Position numbers and translations under genes: made by a program. The notes beneath the pieces are model-generated. The model did not search any database. It was given only the letters and a program-made list of their open reading frames with translations, and was not told where the DNA came from. From contig JAPJBO010000073.1 of NCBI GenBank assembly GCA_030068145.1, forward strand, positions 345,501-409,500: a stretch of DNA of 64,000 bases. Reading direction: 5' to 3'. This DNA is from Diplonema papillatum (taxonomy: Eukaryota > Euglenozoa > Diplonemea > Diplonemida > Diplonemidae). Of the stretch, positions 22,873-32,169 are shown piece by piece. Position 1 is the first letter of the stretch; every line of letters starts with the position of its first letter.

Positions 22873-23376
22873 TCACGCACGGTCGGCGAAGTTCCTGAGG
22901 GACACGGACGTCGCAACCGACTTGCGCGTCTGGGCCTTGAGGAGCGTCTTCTTTATTTTGACCAGCCGGCGAAGGTTCTTCCGAGTCTGCGTGAACGCGT
23001 AGAAGTCGTCTTGCGACGTCTTCGCCTTCTTTTTGCCCATGCGCTCCTGCTTCTGTTTGTAGTCCTTGATGTGTGTGCCCTGCTTGATCTGGCTGGTAGC
23101 CGCGTTTGAGCCGCTGATTTTCGGCACGACCGTCGTCCACCCTTCCTCATCCGGCAGCCTCTTAAGCCGCTTCAGCTTCCTGAGCTGCTGCTTCTCGTGC
23201 ACCCTGAACCCACCCATGTACTTGTCCGCCACCTTCTCCAGGTCGGCCGCGGACTCGAACGTGCCCATGTGCCTCTGCAGGTAGCTCGCGACCCCGAAGG
23301 AGTCGTAGTTGATGGTGCCGGCCGCCGGGATGGCCGACTTGAGGGCCTGCGGCCTTTTCGCGGTGGCCTTGCCCAT
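22873..23376 (-). CDS. RRP7-like ribosome-biogenesis protein
   Basis: One 167-residue frame from ATG 23376. Residues about 45-75 carry a helical segment ending DKYMGGFRVHEKQQ. This is followed by LPDEEGWTTVVPK, the D-x-D/E-G-W-x-T-V signature of the RRP7 C-terminal domain. A Lys-rich linker leads to DDFYAFTQTRKNLRRLVKIK, matching the family's terminal F-Y-x-F-Q-x-R helix. RRP7 proteins act in the nucleolus in early 40S/small-subunit processome assembly. The protein is shorter than fungal or animal RRP7 because the N-terminal RRM-like half is absent. Either it is a reduced version or an upstream exon was missed. Strongly basic, consistent with RNA binding. Assignment rests on motif resemblance, with no alignment run. 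Confidence 0.6.
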   Translation of the reverse strand: MGKATAKRPQALKSAIPAAGTINYDSFGVASYLQRHMGTFESAADLEKVADKYMGGFRVHEKQQLRKLKRLKRLPDEEGWTTVVPKISGSNAATSQIKQGTHIKDYKQKQERMGKKKAKTSQDDFYAFTQTRKNLRRLVKIKKTLLKAQTRKSVATSVSLRNFADRA

Positions 23377-23596
23377 TTCGTTCGCGCGGGTTCGAAGAGA
23401 AGATGCCTCCTTCGAGGATGCCTTGCTGTCTTTTTATTTTCTTTTCTTTTTTCGTGATGATCCTTGAAGAGGTAGGTGTCCAGAGGGTGGCTGTATGTCT
23501 CTGGAATGTCTCTATTTGTGGTGTTTGGTGAGGTGTTGCTCTTGGTCCTTCTTTACCCGTCTTTTAAAAGTCTTCCCATCACTGTACGTGTTCGCC

Positions 23597-24225
23597 ATCG
23601 GCCTCCGTTAGCCTTAGCAGAGGAATGTGCCGATTGGCTCAGCATTGCTAAACTGAGCGACTCGTGCTAGCAAGGAGCTAACCAACATGGTTCGTCGGGG
23701 ATACGGGACGCTCGCCCTCTGTGGGTATCACATTATTGACTTGCCGGCCTCCGTTAGTCTTAGCAGAGGGATGCGTACCGATTGGCTCAGCATTGACAAA
23801 CTGAGCGACTCGTGCTGGCAAGGAGCTAACCAACATGGTTCGTCGGGGATACGGGACGCTCGCCCTCTGTGGGTATCACATTATTGACTTGCCGGCCTCC
23901 GTTAGCCTTAGCAGAGGGATGCCTGCCGATTGGCTCAGCATTGCCAAACTGAGCGACTCGTGCTAGCAAGGAGCTAACCAAACAGGGTTCGTCGAGCATC
24001 CGGAACACCCGCCCTCTTTGGGTACCGCATTCCAGACTTGCCTCGACGCCAGATGTGCCCCCCATGGCCTCCGCTAGCCTTTGCAGAGGGATGCTTGCCG
24101 ATTGGCTCAGCCAATTGCCAAACTGAGCGACTCGTGCTAGCAAGGAGTCAACTAACGTGACTCATCGAGGATCATCACGGGACTCCCGCCCTCTGTCCAG
24201 ACTTACCTCGACCACGCCAGGGGAC
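23597..24225 (+). repeat. tandem repeat, about 145-170 bp unit, four copies
   Basis: Units start near GGCCTCCGTTAGCCTTAGCAG at 23600, 23743, 23893 and 24063, and each holds ACTGAGCGACTCGTGCTAGC and ACATGGTTCGTCGGGGATAC. The last unit is the most diverged. The motif AACATGGCTCGTCGAGGATA also occurs in the 76-bp repeat at 39106-39290, so part of the unit is shared between distant arrays. Confidence 0.75.
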
Positions 24226-24427
24226 GCCAGTTGTGCCCCAAGCAGCTTGCACCACATTCCGGATATCCCGAGAAAATGATTTATAGCTGAGGCACTGCAA
24301 CAAAAGGGAGAAAATGGCGTCGTAATGGTGAACACTGTCAGAATGACGTCCGGTCCGTGTGTATTGAGTTCGAGAGAGGTAGGTTAGGATGTGTCGGGGG
24401 GGTCGAACTTAAGGGGTGATTGGGTGA

Positions 24428-24583
24428 AAGGGGTTTGGTTGTGCGCGTCGGTTGATCGTCTTCCCACTTGTGTCTACCCTGTGTCATTTTCAGGTAAGGG
24501 AATTCTGACCAACCCCCAAAATACGCTGTCTACGTCTTTTCAGCCCAGCACAATGCTTTAGAGGCAACCCGCAAGATTGTTAG
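24428..24583 (+). repeat. dispersed repeat R2, copy
   Basis: Runs from GTGCGCGTCGGTTGATCG through AGGTAAGGGAATTCTGACC to GCAAGATTGTTAG. Somewhat diverged from the 10.0 and 17.8 kb copies. Confidence 0.6.
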
Positions 24584-25135
24584 GGAGAGAGTGGAAACCC
24601 TCCGCCTCCAGCGCGTCCGCATGTTCGGCTCCTCCTCTTCGGATGCTGTGCTGGCATGCTGGTCGGTGTGGTATAGGTATAACTCGAAACGCTGCCAACC
24701 GTCTCTTTTTAGAGTGGAGGCTCGCTTGAAACTCCCTCCGGGGTTTTAAAGTCTCCGGGTGACCTTCGTCAATATGAGTTTGAATAGAGTATCTATTTGG
24801 TATCGGAAAGTAGGTGCGAGATCAGGCAAACCTTGTGCGCTAGCTTCGTTTAACCGTGAATCTAATAATCAGGGCTTACCCCACATTCTCGCTTTCATTT
24901 CACCAACCCTGCGACCTTTATTATTTCACCGTTTCTTCCAGCGCGACCTTTTCCGGGAAGACAACCTTTGTGCTCTGAGTGTCGTAAGAGTGAGGTAAGA
25001 GAATCGGTGGTACCTTCGTTGTTGGTCATTCGTGGTTTCGGCCATTATCCACTTTTTAATGATGACAAACGCGTTCGTTACCATAAAACAAGACGATAGC
25101 CGGTTAGGTAACCAGATGGTTACGAGTAGCGGAGA

Positions 25136-25275
25136 CCTTCTCCCGGACTCCCACTCCGGATCGCGGGAGTGGTTTTGCGGTCGTTTGTGCGGTCGGCCTC
25201 ACTCCCTCAATGCGGGAGTCCCGCACTTTTTCACTCCCGCATTGACTTAGTATATGGCTGCTGAAGTCCGGGGTG
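25136..25275 (-). mobile_element. MITE-1, inverted copy
   Basis: Reads in reverse relative to 6284-6425. The right end is GCTGAAGTCCGGGGTG followed by TA, an intact copy of the left terminus. The other end (CCCGGACTCCCACTCC) has lost its outermost bases. The interior retains the TGCGGGAGT and GTGCGGTCGGCCTCACTCC blocks. Confidence 0.7.
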
Positions 25276-26026
25276 TATGCGACAACGGACCTCGACCAGG
25301 TTCACCTGGCTTTGTCCTACCGGCACAGTTCGCCAGCTTTGGCGACTCGACGGGTCTGTGGGACTCGAATCGAGTTCGAGCTTTTCGGGCTGCGAAAGGC
25401 AAGGGATGTTGAGGTTGGAACGCAGAATATCTGTGGCGATGGCCTGCATTAGCCACTGGATGGCTACCTCTTCGATCGTGCCGCGTCGTGCTTCTGGCGT
25501 TTGCACTCATTCGAATCATCGTCTTCGCGCGGTCGCTTTGCGACTCTTCCCTTCCTTTGCCGGTTTGCATGCTTCTGCGACCCTTGCCTTCGCTTTCACA
25601 AGGCAAGGGAAGACCCGTGTCTGTTGCGCCCCGGGACGCAGCATTACAATGGAGCACAGCCCTGTTTCAGGGTGCGCTCAGAACTCGTACACTGCGTGGA
25701 GCTGGTAATCATCGCTCGGGCACGACACGGTCACCTTGCACTCGGCTCTGCTTCCTGCGTTTTTTTGGGTTCCTTCTTGTGTTTCCGACGATCCCGTGGG
25801 ACGTACAGATTGGTGTCTTTCGACCTTTTGTTTGTTTCGTGAGGTTCAGGTACATGTGGTCGGCGGGCGGCTGGGATAAGAAGCTTTACTGTATCGGGCT
25901 AGACTTTAACTCATGCTTGAGCCAGGATGCCCACTCGGCTGCCTTTCCGCTGGGCTCTTGGTAGCAGACTCGCTCGCATACACTTCGGCGTTGCGCGCTT
26001 TTTTTTTTTTTTTTTGTATAAGCACC

Positions 26027-26873
26027 CAGGGGTTTATATAGCTTTTCTTCCTCTGTAGAAAAGTCCTTTTTCGCGCTCGGGGTCCTGTGTGGGATACAAA
26101 ATTAATTAGAATTGGTGGTCAAGCACTACCATGCCAGCCCAGCCCAACACAACTCAACCTCAGTGTTGGTAATAAGAATCAGACAAAATGGTTAAGCTAA
26201 TTTGTAAGAGAGGGGGGGGTCTGGGGGGCAGCGCCCCCCAGCGCACGGTACGATACAGCGAAGAATTTCCGCACCAGTATTGATTCCAAATTCAATTAGA
26301 ACCGGTAGTCAACGTCTGATGCCAAACCCCAAATCTAATTAGAGCTGGTAGTCAACGTCCAATTTCGAATTCCAAATTTAATTAGAATAGGTAGTCAACG
26401 TTCAATTTTGGATCCAGATTTAATTAGAATTGGTAGTCAACGTCCAATTTCCGATCCCAAATTTAATTAGAATTGGTAGTCAACGTCCAATTTTGAATCC
26501 AAATTTAATTAGAATTGGTAGTCACCAATTTTGAATCCAAATTTAATTAGAATTGGTAGTCAACGTTCAATTTTGGATCCAAATTTAGTTAGACTTGGTA
26601 GTCAACGTCTCGCCTCCCACCACCCCCTTTGGCCCTCCCCTCCTGCCTCCTCTTTCCCCGCCTCCTTTTTACTCTTCCTGCCCCCATGGCTTCGCCATGG
26701 CTCCGTCATGGCTTTCGCCATGGCTTCGCCATGGCTTCCTCCCCTGTGGCTCACCCCCGCTGATCCCGGTTGGTAGTGCCCGGCCCTACCCCAACCCCCA
26801 GCCCAAAATTAATTCAATTTTTTTTTTCGCGCTCGGGGTGGCCCCGAGCCCCAGACCCATATATAAATCACTG
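26027..26873 (+). mobile_element. hAT-like non-autonomous element, unit 1
   Basis: It starts CAGGGGTTTATATAGC and ends ATATATAAATCACTG, so the termini are imperfect inverted repeats beginning CAG, as in many hAT elements. It is preceded by AAGCACC (26020-26026) and followed by TAAGCACCT (26874-26882). Inside are a GGGGGGCAGCGCCCCCC palindrome, about eight copies of a 43-bp repeat (26280-26620), a stretch of GCCATGGCTTC repeats and a terminal CTCGGGGTGGCCCCGAG hairpin. No transposase is encoded. Family placement is inferred from termini and duplication length. Confidence 0.55.
26280..26620 (+). repeat. 43-bp minisatellite, short array
   Basis: About eight units built around AATTTAATTAGAATTGGTAG and TCAACGTCCAATTTC. 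Some units are truncated (26520-26545). Internal to hAT-like unit 1. Confidence 0.8.
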
Positions 26874-26882
26874 TAAGCACCT

Positions 26883-28718
26883 CAGGGATTTATATAGCTT
26901 TTCCTCCTCTGCAGAAAAGTCCTTGTCGCCCTCGGGGTCCTGTGGTGGATCCAAAATTAATTAGAATTGGTAGTCAAGAGGCAAGCACTACCAGGCCAGC
27001 CCAGGCTAACCCACCCAACCTCAGTGTTGGAACAAGAATCAGACGAAATGGTTAACCTAATTTGTAAGAGAGGGGGGTCTGGGGGGCAGCGCCCCCCAGC
27101 GCACGGTACGGTACAGCGAAGAATTTTCGCACCGGTCAACTTCTAGTATTGAATCCAAATTCAGTTAGAACCGGTAGTCAACGTCTGATGCCGAACCCCA
27201 AATCTAATTAGAATCGGTACTCAACGTCCAATTTCCGATTCCAAATTTAATTAGAATTGGTAGTCAACGTCTAGGTTCGGATCCAAAATTAATTAGAATT
27301 GGTAGTCAACGTCTGATGCCAAATCCAAAAATTAATTAGAATTGATAGGCAACGTCCAGTTTCGGATCCCAAATTTAACTACAATTGGTAGTCAACGTCC
27401 AGTTTCGGATTCCAAATTTAATTACAATCGGTAGTCAACGTCTGATGCCAAATCCAAAATTTAATTAGAATTGGTAGTCAACTTCCAATTTCGGATTCCA
27501 AATTTAATTACAATCGGTAGTCAACGTCTGATGGCGTATCCAAATTTAATTAGACTTGGTAGTCAGCGTCCAATTTCGGGTCCCAAATTTAATTAGAAAT
27601 GGTAGTCTACGTCCAATTTCGGATTCCAAATGTAATTACAATCGGTAGTCAACGTCTGATGTCGTATCCAAATTTAATTAGAATTGGTAGTCAACATCCA
27701 ATTTCCGATCCCAAATTTAATTAGAATTGGTAGTCAACGTTCAATTTTGAATCCAGATTTAATTAGAATTGGTAGTCAACGTCCAATTTCCGATCCCAAA
27801 TCTAATTAGAATTGGTAGTCAATGTTCAATTGGATCCAAATTTAACTAGAATTGGTAGTCAACGTTCAATTTTGAATCCAGATTTAATTAGAATTGGTAG
27901 TCAACGTCCAATTTCCGATCCCAAATCTAATTAGAATTGGTAGTCAATGTTCAATTGGATCCAAATTTAATTAGAATTGGTAGTCAACGTTCAATTTCCG
28001 ATCCCAAATTTAATTAGAATTGGTAGTCAACATCCAATTTCGGATTCTGAATTTAATTAGAATTGGTAGTCAACGTTCAATTTTGAATCCAAATTTAATT
28101 AGAATTGGTAGTCAACGTCCAATTTCCGATCCCAAATTTAATTAGAATTGGTAGTCAACGTCCAATTTCGGATCCCAAATTTAATTAGAATTGGTAGTCA
28201 ACGTCCAATTTCCGATCCCAAATTTAATTAGAATTGGTAGTCAACGTTCAATTTTGAATCCAAATTTAATTAGAATTGGTAGTCAACGTCCAATTTCCGA
28301 TCCCAAATTTAATTAGAATTGGTAGTCAACGTTCAATTTTGAATCCAGATTTAATTAGAATTGGTAGTCAACGTTCAATTTCCGATCCCAAATTTAATTA
28401 GACTTGGTAGTCAACGTCTCGCCTCCCACCACCCCCTTTGGCCCTCCGCCCCTGGCCCTCCTGCCTCCTCTTTCCCCGCCTCCGTTTTACTCTTCCTGCC
28501 CCCATGGCTTCGCCATGGCTTTCGCCATGACTTCGCCATGGCTTCGTCCCTCACCCCCGCTGATCCCGGTTGGTATTGACCCGGCCCTACCCCAACCCCC
28601 AGCCCAAAATTAAGGCAATTTTTTTTTTTTTCGCGCTCGGGGTGGCCCCGAGCCCCAGACCCATATATAAATCACTGTCGGGGTGGCCCCGAGCCCCAGA
28701 CCCATATATAAATCACTG
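26883..28718 (+). mobile_element. hAT-like non-autonomous element, unit 2
   Basis: Same architecture and order of internal blocks as unit 1, from CAGGGATTTATATAGC to ATATATAAATCACTG, but twice as long because the 43-bp array is about 30 units. The last 44 bp, including the hairpin, are duplicated at the 3' end (28630-28718). It is followed by AAGCACCT at 28719, the third copy of the short direct repeat. The two units are therefore a tandem dimer inside one target. Confidence 0.6.
27130..28415 (+). repeat. 43-bp minisatellite, long array
   Basis: About 30 units of the same 43-bp repeat as 26280-26620. Two alternating subtypes (GTCTGATGCC and GTCCAATTTC joints) dominate the 5' part. The 3' part is more uniform, as expected for recent local duplication. 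Confidence 0.85.
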
Positions 28719-28935
28719 AAGCACCTGCTTTGTAGGAAATACTTGAGGAGGCTGCCAGTTGCAAAAGATCAAAGGAGGTAAATGTGCTGTAGCCCACACA
28801 AAACACAGGTGAATCTGGGTTCAGTGGCGGGCGTAAGCGTTCAACAAAAAAGACCCATTTTGTAGTTGTATTGTTTCTCCCCCTCTAGCCTCCTTCGAAG
28901 TAAGCACAAGGCAGCCCCTCGAGTATTTTTGCGAC
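28719..28935 (-). repeat. repeat R1, split by the hAT-like insertion
   Basis: Inverted copy of R1 (AGCACCTGCTTTGTAGGAAA to CCCTCGAGTATTTT). Its outermost end, a T-run plus GTATAAGCACC, lies at 26000-26026, on the far side of the hAT-like dimer. Uninterrupted R1 copies at 18115, 32080 and 39395 show the two parts are normally contiguous. Confidence 0.7.
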
Positions 28936-28936
28936 A

Positions 28937-29047
28937 ACCAATTTCTGCTTCCCTGGAGACAGTATTTGTTACAGCTAAAAAGAACGTTGGCAGCGGTTTG
29001 ACCAGAACACATGTAGGCTAAATCGCACAAACAAAAACTGTCTCCAA
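28937..29047 (+). repeat. short dispersed repeat shared with 62795-62885
   Basis: The block with GTTACAGCTAAAAAGAACGT, TGGCAGCGGTTTGACC and AATCGCACAAACAAA recurs in inverted orientation at 62795-62885. Confidence 0.5.
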
Positions 29048-29082
29048 AACTGTTTCGGGCTTCAAAAACCCCTCCCCCCCCC

Positions 29083-29220
29083 TACATCGTGAACGGGCCA
29101 CTCGTAACCCCGACCGGTTCCACTGGATGGATTACGGCTGACGGCTGAACGCCTCTAAGCCAGAGCCCAGTCTATAGGAATGCGTGAGTTACGCAGGGCA
29201 CATCGGATTTTTCGGGCCAC
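29083..29220 (+). rRNA. LSU rRNA 3'-terminal fragment
   Basis: GGATTACGGCTG, a 7-base repetition, then GAACGCCTCTAAGCCAGAGC match the near-universal segment at the 3' end of eukaryotic 25-28S rRNA (usual form ATTATGACTGAACGCC...TAAGTCAGAA). Only about 140 nt are rRNA-like. A C-run and repeat sequence precede it directly, and no upstream LSU domain, 5.8S or SSU is present. It is therefore either an rRNA pseudogene fragment or, less likely, a separately encoded terminal piece as found in Euglena's fragmented LSU. It lies antisense to and downstream of the last calpain exon identified. 29225-29660 is GC-rich and could be attached rDNA spacer. Confidence 0.6.
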
Positions 29221-29972
29221 GACTAGCTTCGGCGAACGGCAACTTCCCAACCGGGTCCATACAAGTCCGAATGGACCGGCGGGCGTAACGCGCTGAGGAG
29301 CCTTGTTGTTTCGAGGGCTTGAGCCTTACGGCCGGTTCCTACGGTTATCTCCTGGTTCGGCTCTTCTTGGGCCAGGTTCTGCCGGGAAGCCTTGAGAGCA
29401 CCCTGGCCCAAGAAAATACGCCACTAAACCAGCCCGACTAGCACCCAACCCCCACGAGTATCCTCACGAATCCCGGAACCCCTGAAGACGTTGCTCAAGA
29501 TCGGTAAAACGGCTGGGAAAGGTCCACCAAAGAGCCAGGACCCCAGAAGGACCGCTGCTGGACACTGTGGAGAAGACCCGGGGGATCGCAATAGCAGCGT
29601 GCCAGGAGCCTCAGAAGGTCGGTGGACGACAAAGGCCGTGCCAGACGGCCTGTACCCCACGTTCACTAAGATTACCTTTTTCTCGAGAGAAAATAGCTTT
29701 TGCCTGAATATTTCTGCTCAAGCCCTACCCCCATCAAACTCGCGGTGTAAAAAAAAAAACCGTAGTGCAAAAGCACCACGCGCTCTTTAAATTGAACATA
29801 CGCGCACGATTCCCCCCGCCCCCTTTGGCATCCGACCAGATAGTCCGCGAGGCCAGAGCTTGAACCCTGACTTACACACGTTGAACCCTGACTTGATTAT
29901 GCTTCCAAGCATTTCGACTGAGAGTTCCGCAGCAAGAAAAATGTAAGACAGACAGAAAAACATTTTACAAAC

Positions 29973-30061
29973 CTGGTGGCTGGAGGGTCGGGACGATGAT
30001 GAAGGAACCCGAGTCGGTGGCTTTGAAGTCCTTCACGATGGCCCGCGCTCGAATGTACGTG
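29973..30061 (-). CDS. calpain-like protein, exon 3
   Basis: An 89-nt exon reading TYIRARAIVKDFKATDSGS and then FIIVPTLQPPG, the end of a calpain domain III (C2-like) unit where I/V-V-P-S/T-x-x-P-G is typical. The acceptor is CAG just above 30061, and the donor GTTTGT follows 29973. One leading base completes the Thr codon left by exon 2 (phase 2 to 1), so the join needs no adjustment. It ends with one base of the next codon, so at least one more exon must lie downstream. I could not find it in 28.9-29.9 kb. Confidence 0.6.
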
Positions 30062-30522
30062 CTGAGGAGAAAGTTGCTATTTATAGAAAGAAAGTTCGCT
30101 TGAAAAGGTTAGGATCGGCCATGGCTTCGCCATTTTCTTAGGCAAGAGCCAGCGCATCGTCGACTTCCGGTGGGTTCCTCTGGGTCTGAAGCATGGGTAG
30201 AACCTCGATGTTCTCCGTTGAAGATCCGCTACCACAACCAAGATCTGCACTCATCCGTGCTTGATCAAGGCTCGCCAGCTGCAGACTATAAAATTAGTTC
30301 CCTGTGCGAATCTCTAACGCCACGGCTCCACTTCCCATGACATACAATGCTCTGCTTCGCGCACGCGTAGCACATGTGCAACTACGTGCGTGACCCGTGT
30401 TTTTGAGATCGGTTTCGCCTAAAAGAAAATAGCGAAGGGTGGGAGGTGGGGTTTTCTTTTTGGAGCAACATACGGCGCTGGACATGTCACTGACATGTCC
30501 AGCGTGTGAACTGAACGAGAAT

Positions 30523-30620
30523 TACTCCTGTTTGTGTCGACTTGCGAAGCCCGCGAAGGCTTTGGTCGCATTTAGCTGGCATAAAACTCCAGTACAAAAA
30601 AGAAAGTTGGCAGCGTTGGA
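30523..30620 (+). repeat. short dispersed repeat shared with 14515-14592
   Basis: CTGTTTGTGTCGACTTGCGA through GCATAAAACTCCAGT recurs at 14515-14592. It sits at the start of the calpain-like gene's second intron and ends with a GTTGGCAGCGTTGG motif that is shared with other short repeats (9090, 28990, 39485). Confidence 0.5.
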
Positions 30621-30659
30621 ACCTGCCGTGTAAAGATACACAACAGGTCCTTCGCACAC

Positions 30660-31630
30660 GTGGATTCGTCGCTGCAGGGGAAAATGAAGTACCTGGTGCA
30701 GACGATCGACGATTCGGGGATGAGGCCGGACAGTCCTTTGCCGTACTGGTCGCCGTTCGCGATGATGAAGAAGAGGATCGAAGGGTCGTCGTGGCCGGAC
30801 ACTTCGAGCTTGACGACGAACTGCTGCCCCGGCACTGGGCACACCAGCTCGAACTGCGGGTTGCCCGTGGCGTCCTGGTACGTCGACGACTTCTCCCACT
30901 TGCCGGCCGCTTCCTTCTGGGACCACATGGGCAGCTCATTGAGGGTCACTTTTGGGACGGAGCAGAGGACGGTGACCGTGCAGGAGGACCGGCTGCCCTC
31001 CGGCTGAAGGCACGGGACTATGACGTAGCGGATGTCCCCACCGGGAAGCATGCAGGAGAGTTGGACGGTCGAGCCGATGAGGTACTTGCTCTTGACGAGG
31101 ACCCGGTCGTCGGGAATGGCACCGAGCACGCGTGACCCGTCACCGGCGCACACGAACACGACGATGCAGTGGTCGTCGTTTTGCTCGAGGTCGACCGTGA
31201 TCAGCAGCCTCGCCGGGTCGGGACTCTCCTGGATGCACAGCTCGAACTGCGGGTGGTCCTCCCCGTTTTGATACTCGCCGCTGGACGTCCACTTCGACGT
31301 GGCAACCGCCTCCCGCCAATAGTTCTCCGCCTTCTCGTGCTGCACCACAAACGGGGTGTCCGCCATGATCCGCGCGTAGTACGCGCCCACCTTCCCGGCG
31401 ACGTACGTGCTCGGCACCAGCCAGTAGATGCCCTGCTCGAGCGTGCCCTCGTACGACACGGAGTCCGTTATCAGGTACGGCGTCTTCACCACGACGTTGT
31501 CCTTGTCGTAGGTGATCGGGTAGTAGTCCGCCTTCAGCAGGTGGAACGCCATCGTGTCGATGTACACATTCGAAAACCGTCGGTCCGGGACGAACAAGTT
31601 GATGAAGAAGTTGCCCGTCTTTTGCACGTT
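30660..31630 (-). CDS. calpain-like protein, exon 2 (domain III repeats)
   Basis: 971 nt on the minus strand. It begins after CACACAG with NVQKTGNFFINLFVPDRRF, completing the first domain III that starts in exon 1, and ends ...YFIFPCSDES before a GTGTGC donor. It encodes further C2-like domain III units, each with an N/H-P-Q-F-E-L strand (DHPQFELCI, GNPQFELVC) and W-x-K/S-x-x-x-Y linkers (KWTSSGEYQ, KWEKSSTYQ). Together with exons 1 and 3 there are three tandem domain III units. These are lipid- or protein-binding beta-sandwiches in conventional calpains. Phase 0 in, phase 2 out, matching both neighbours. Confidence 0.75.
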
Positions 31631-31905
31631 CTGTGTGGAATTCAATGATGGGTGCGGAGAGTAGAGTGTGGCGGTTGGAGGTCCGAAGCGAAGTATGGCC
31701 CGCCTTGCCACGTTCATCAGTCAGTTTTTAAGCTTCTGGCGCGCTGTTTTTGGGTCCCGTGACTCTGATGGGTGAGGCGCGAAGCTTCATGTAGTAAATT
31801 TACACCCCGCCGCCTCCTATGTTTAGAGTTGAAAGTTCGCCTGAGAATGACTTTTTAGACAGTTTCAAATATTAGCGTTATTGTACCAACAAGGCATTGC
31901 GAACA

Positions 31906-32100
31906 CAAAATACTCGAGGGACTGCCCTTGTGCTCATTTCGACGGAGGCTAGAGGGGGAGAAAACAATACAACTACAAAGTGGGTCTTTTTTGTTGAACG
32001 CTTACGCCCGCCACTGAACCCAGATTTACCTGGGTTTCGGGTGGGCTACAGCACATTTACCTCCTCTGCACGTAATTCCTACGAAGCAGGTGCTTATGCA
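31906..32100 (+). repeat. repeat R1 inside a calpain intron
   Basis: R1 (AATACTCGAGGGACTGCCC to GAAGCAGGTGCTTATGC) lies wholly between exon 1 (ends 32170) and exon 2 (starts 31630) of the calpain-like gene, antisense to it. This is the clearest evidence that R1 is tolerated in introns. Confidence 0.75.
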
Positions 32101-32169
32101 ACAAAAGAAATGGGAGGACGCCGACACTGCCTGCCGAAGCCGTGTGCCGAAACGCACGAAAGCGCACAC

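Larger units (their letters stand above)
24230..26015. other. gene-free region
   Basis: Holds repeat R2 (24428-24583), MITE-1 (25136-25275) and the 100-bp repeat shared with 8077-8175. No exon is recognisable on either strand. If the calpain-like gene continues beyond 29973, its last exons could be here, but I could not identify them. Confidence 0.5.

Noticed and set aside
28620-28718. Hairpin near the element end as a Helitron 3' terminus
   Set aside because: No CTRR end or A/T target. CAG-tipped inverted termini with AAGCACC direct repeats fit a hAT-like element better.
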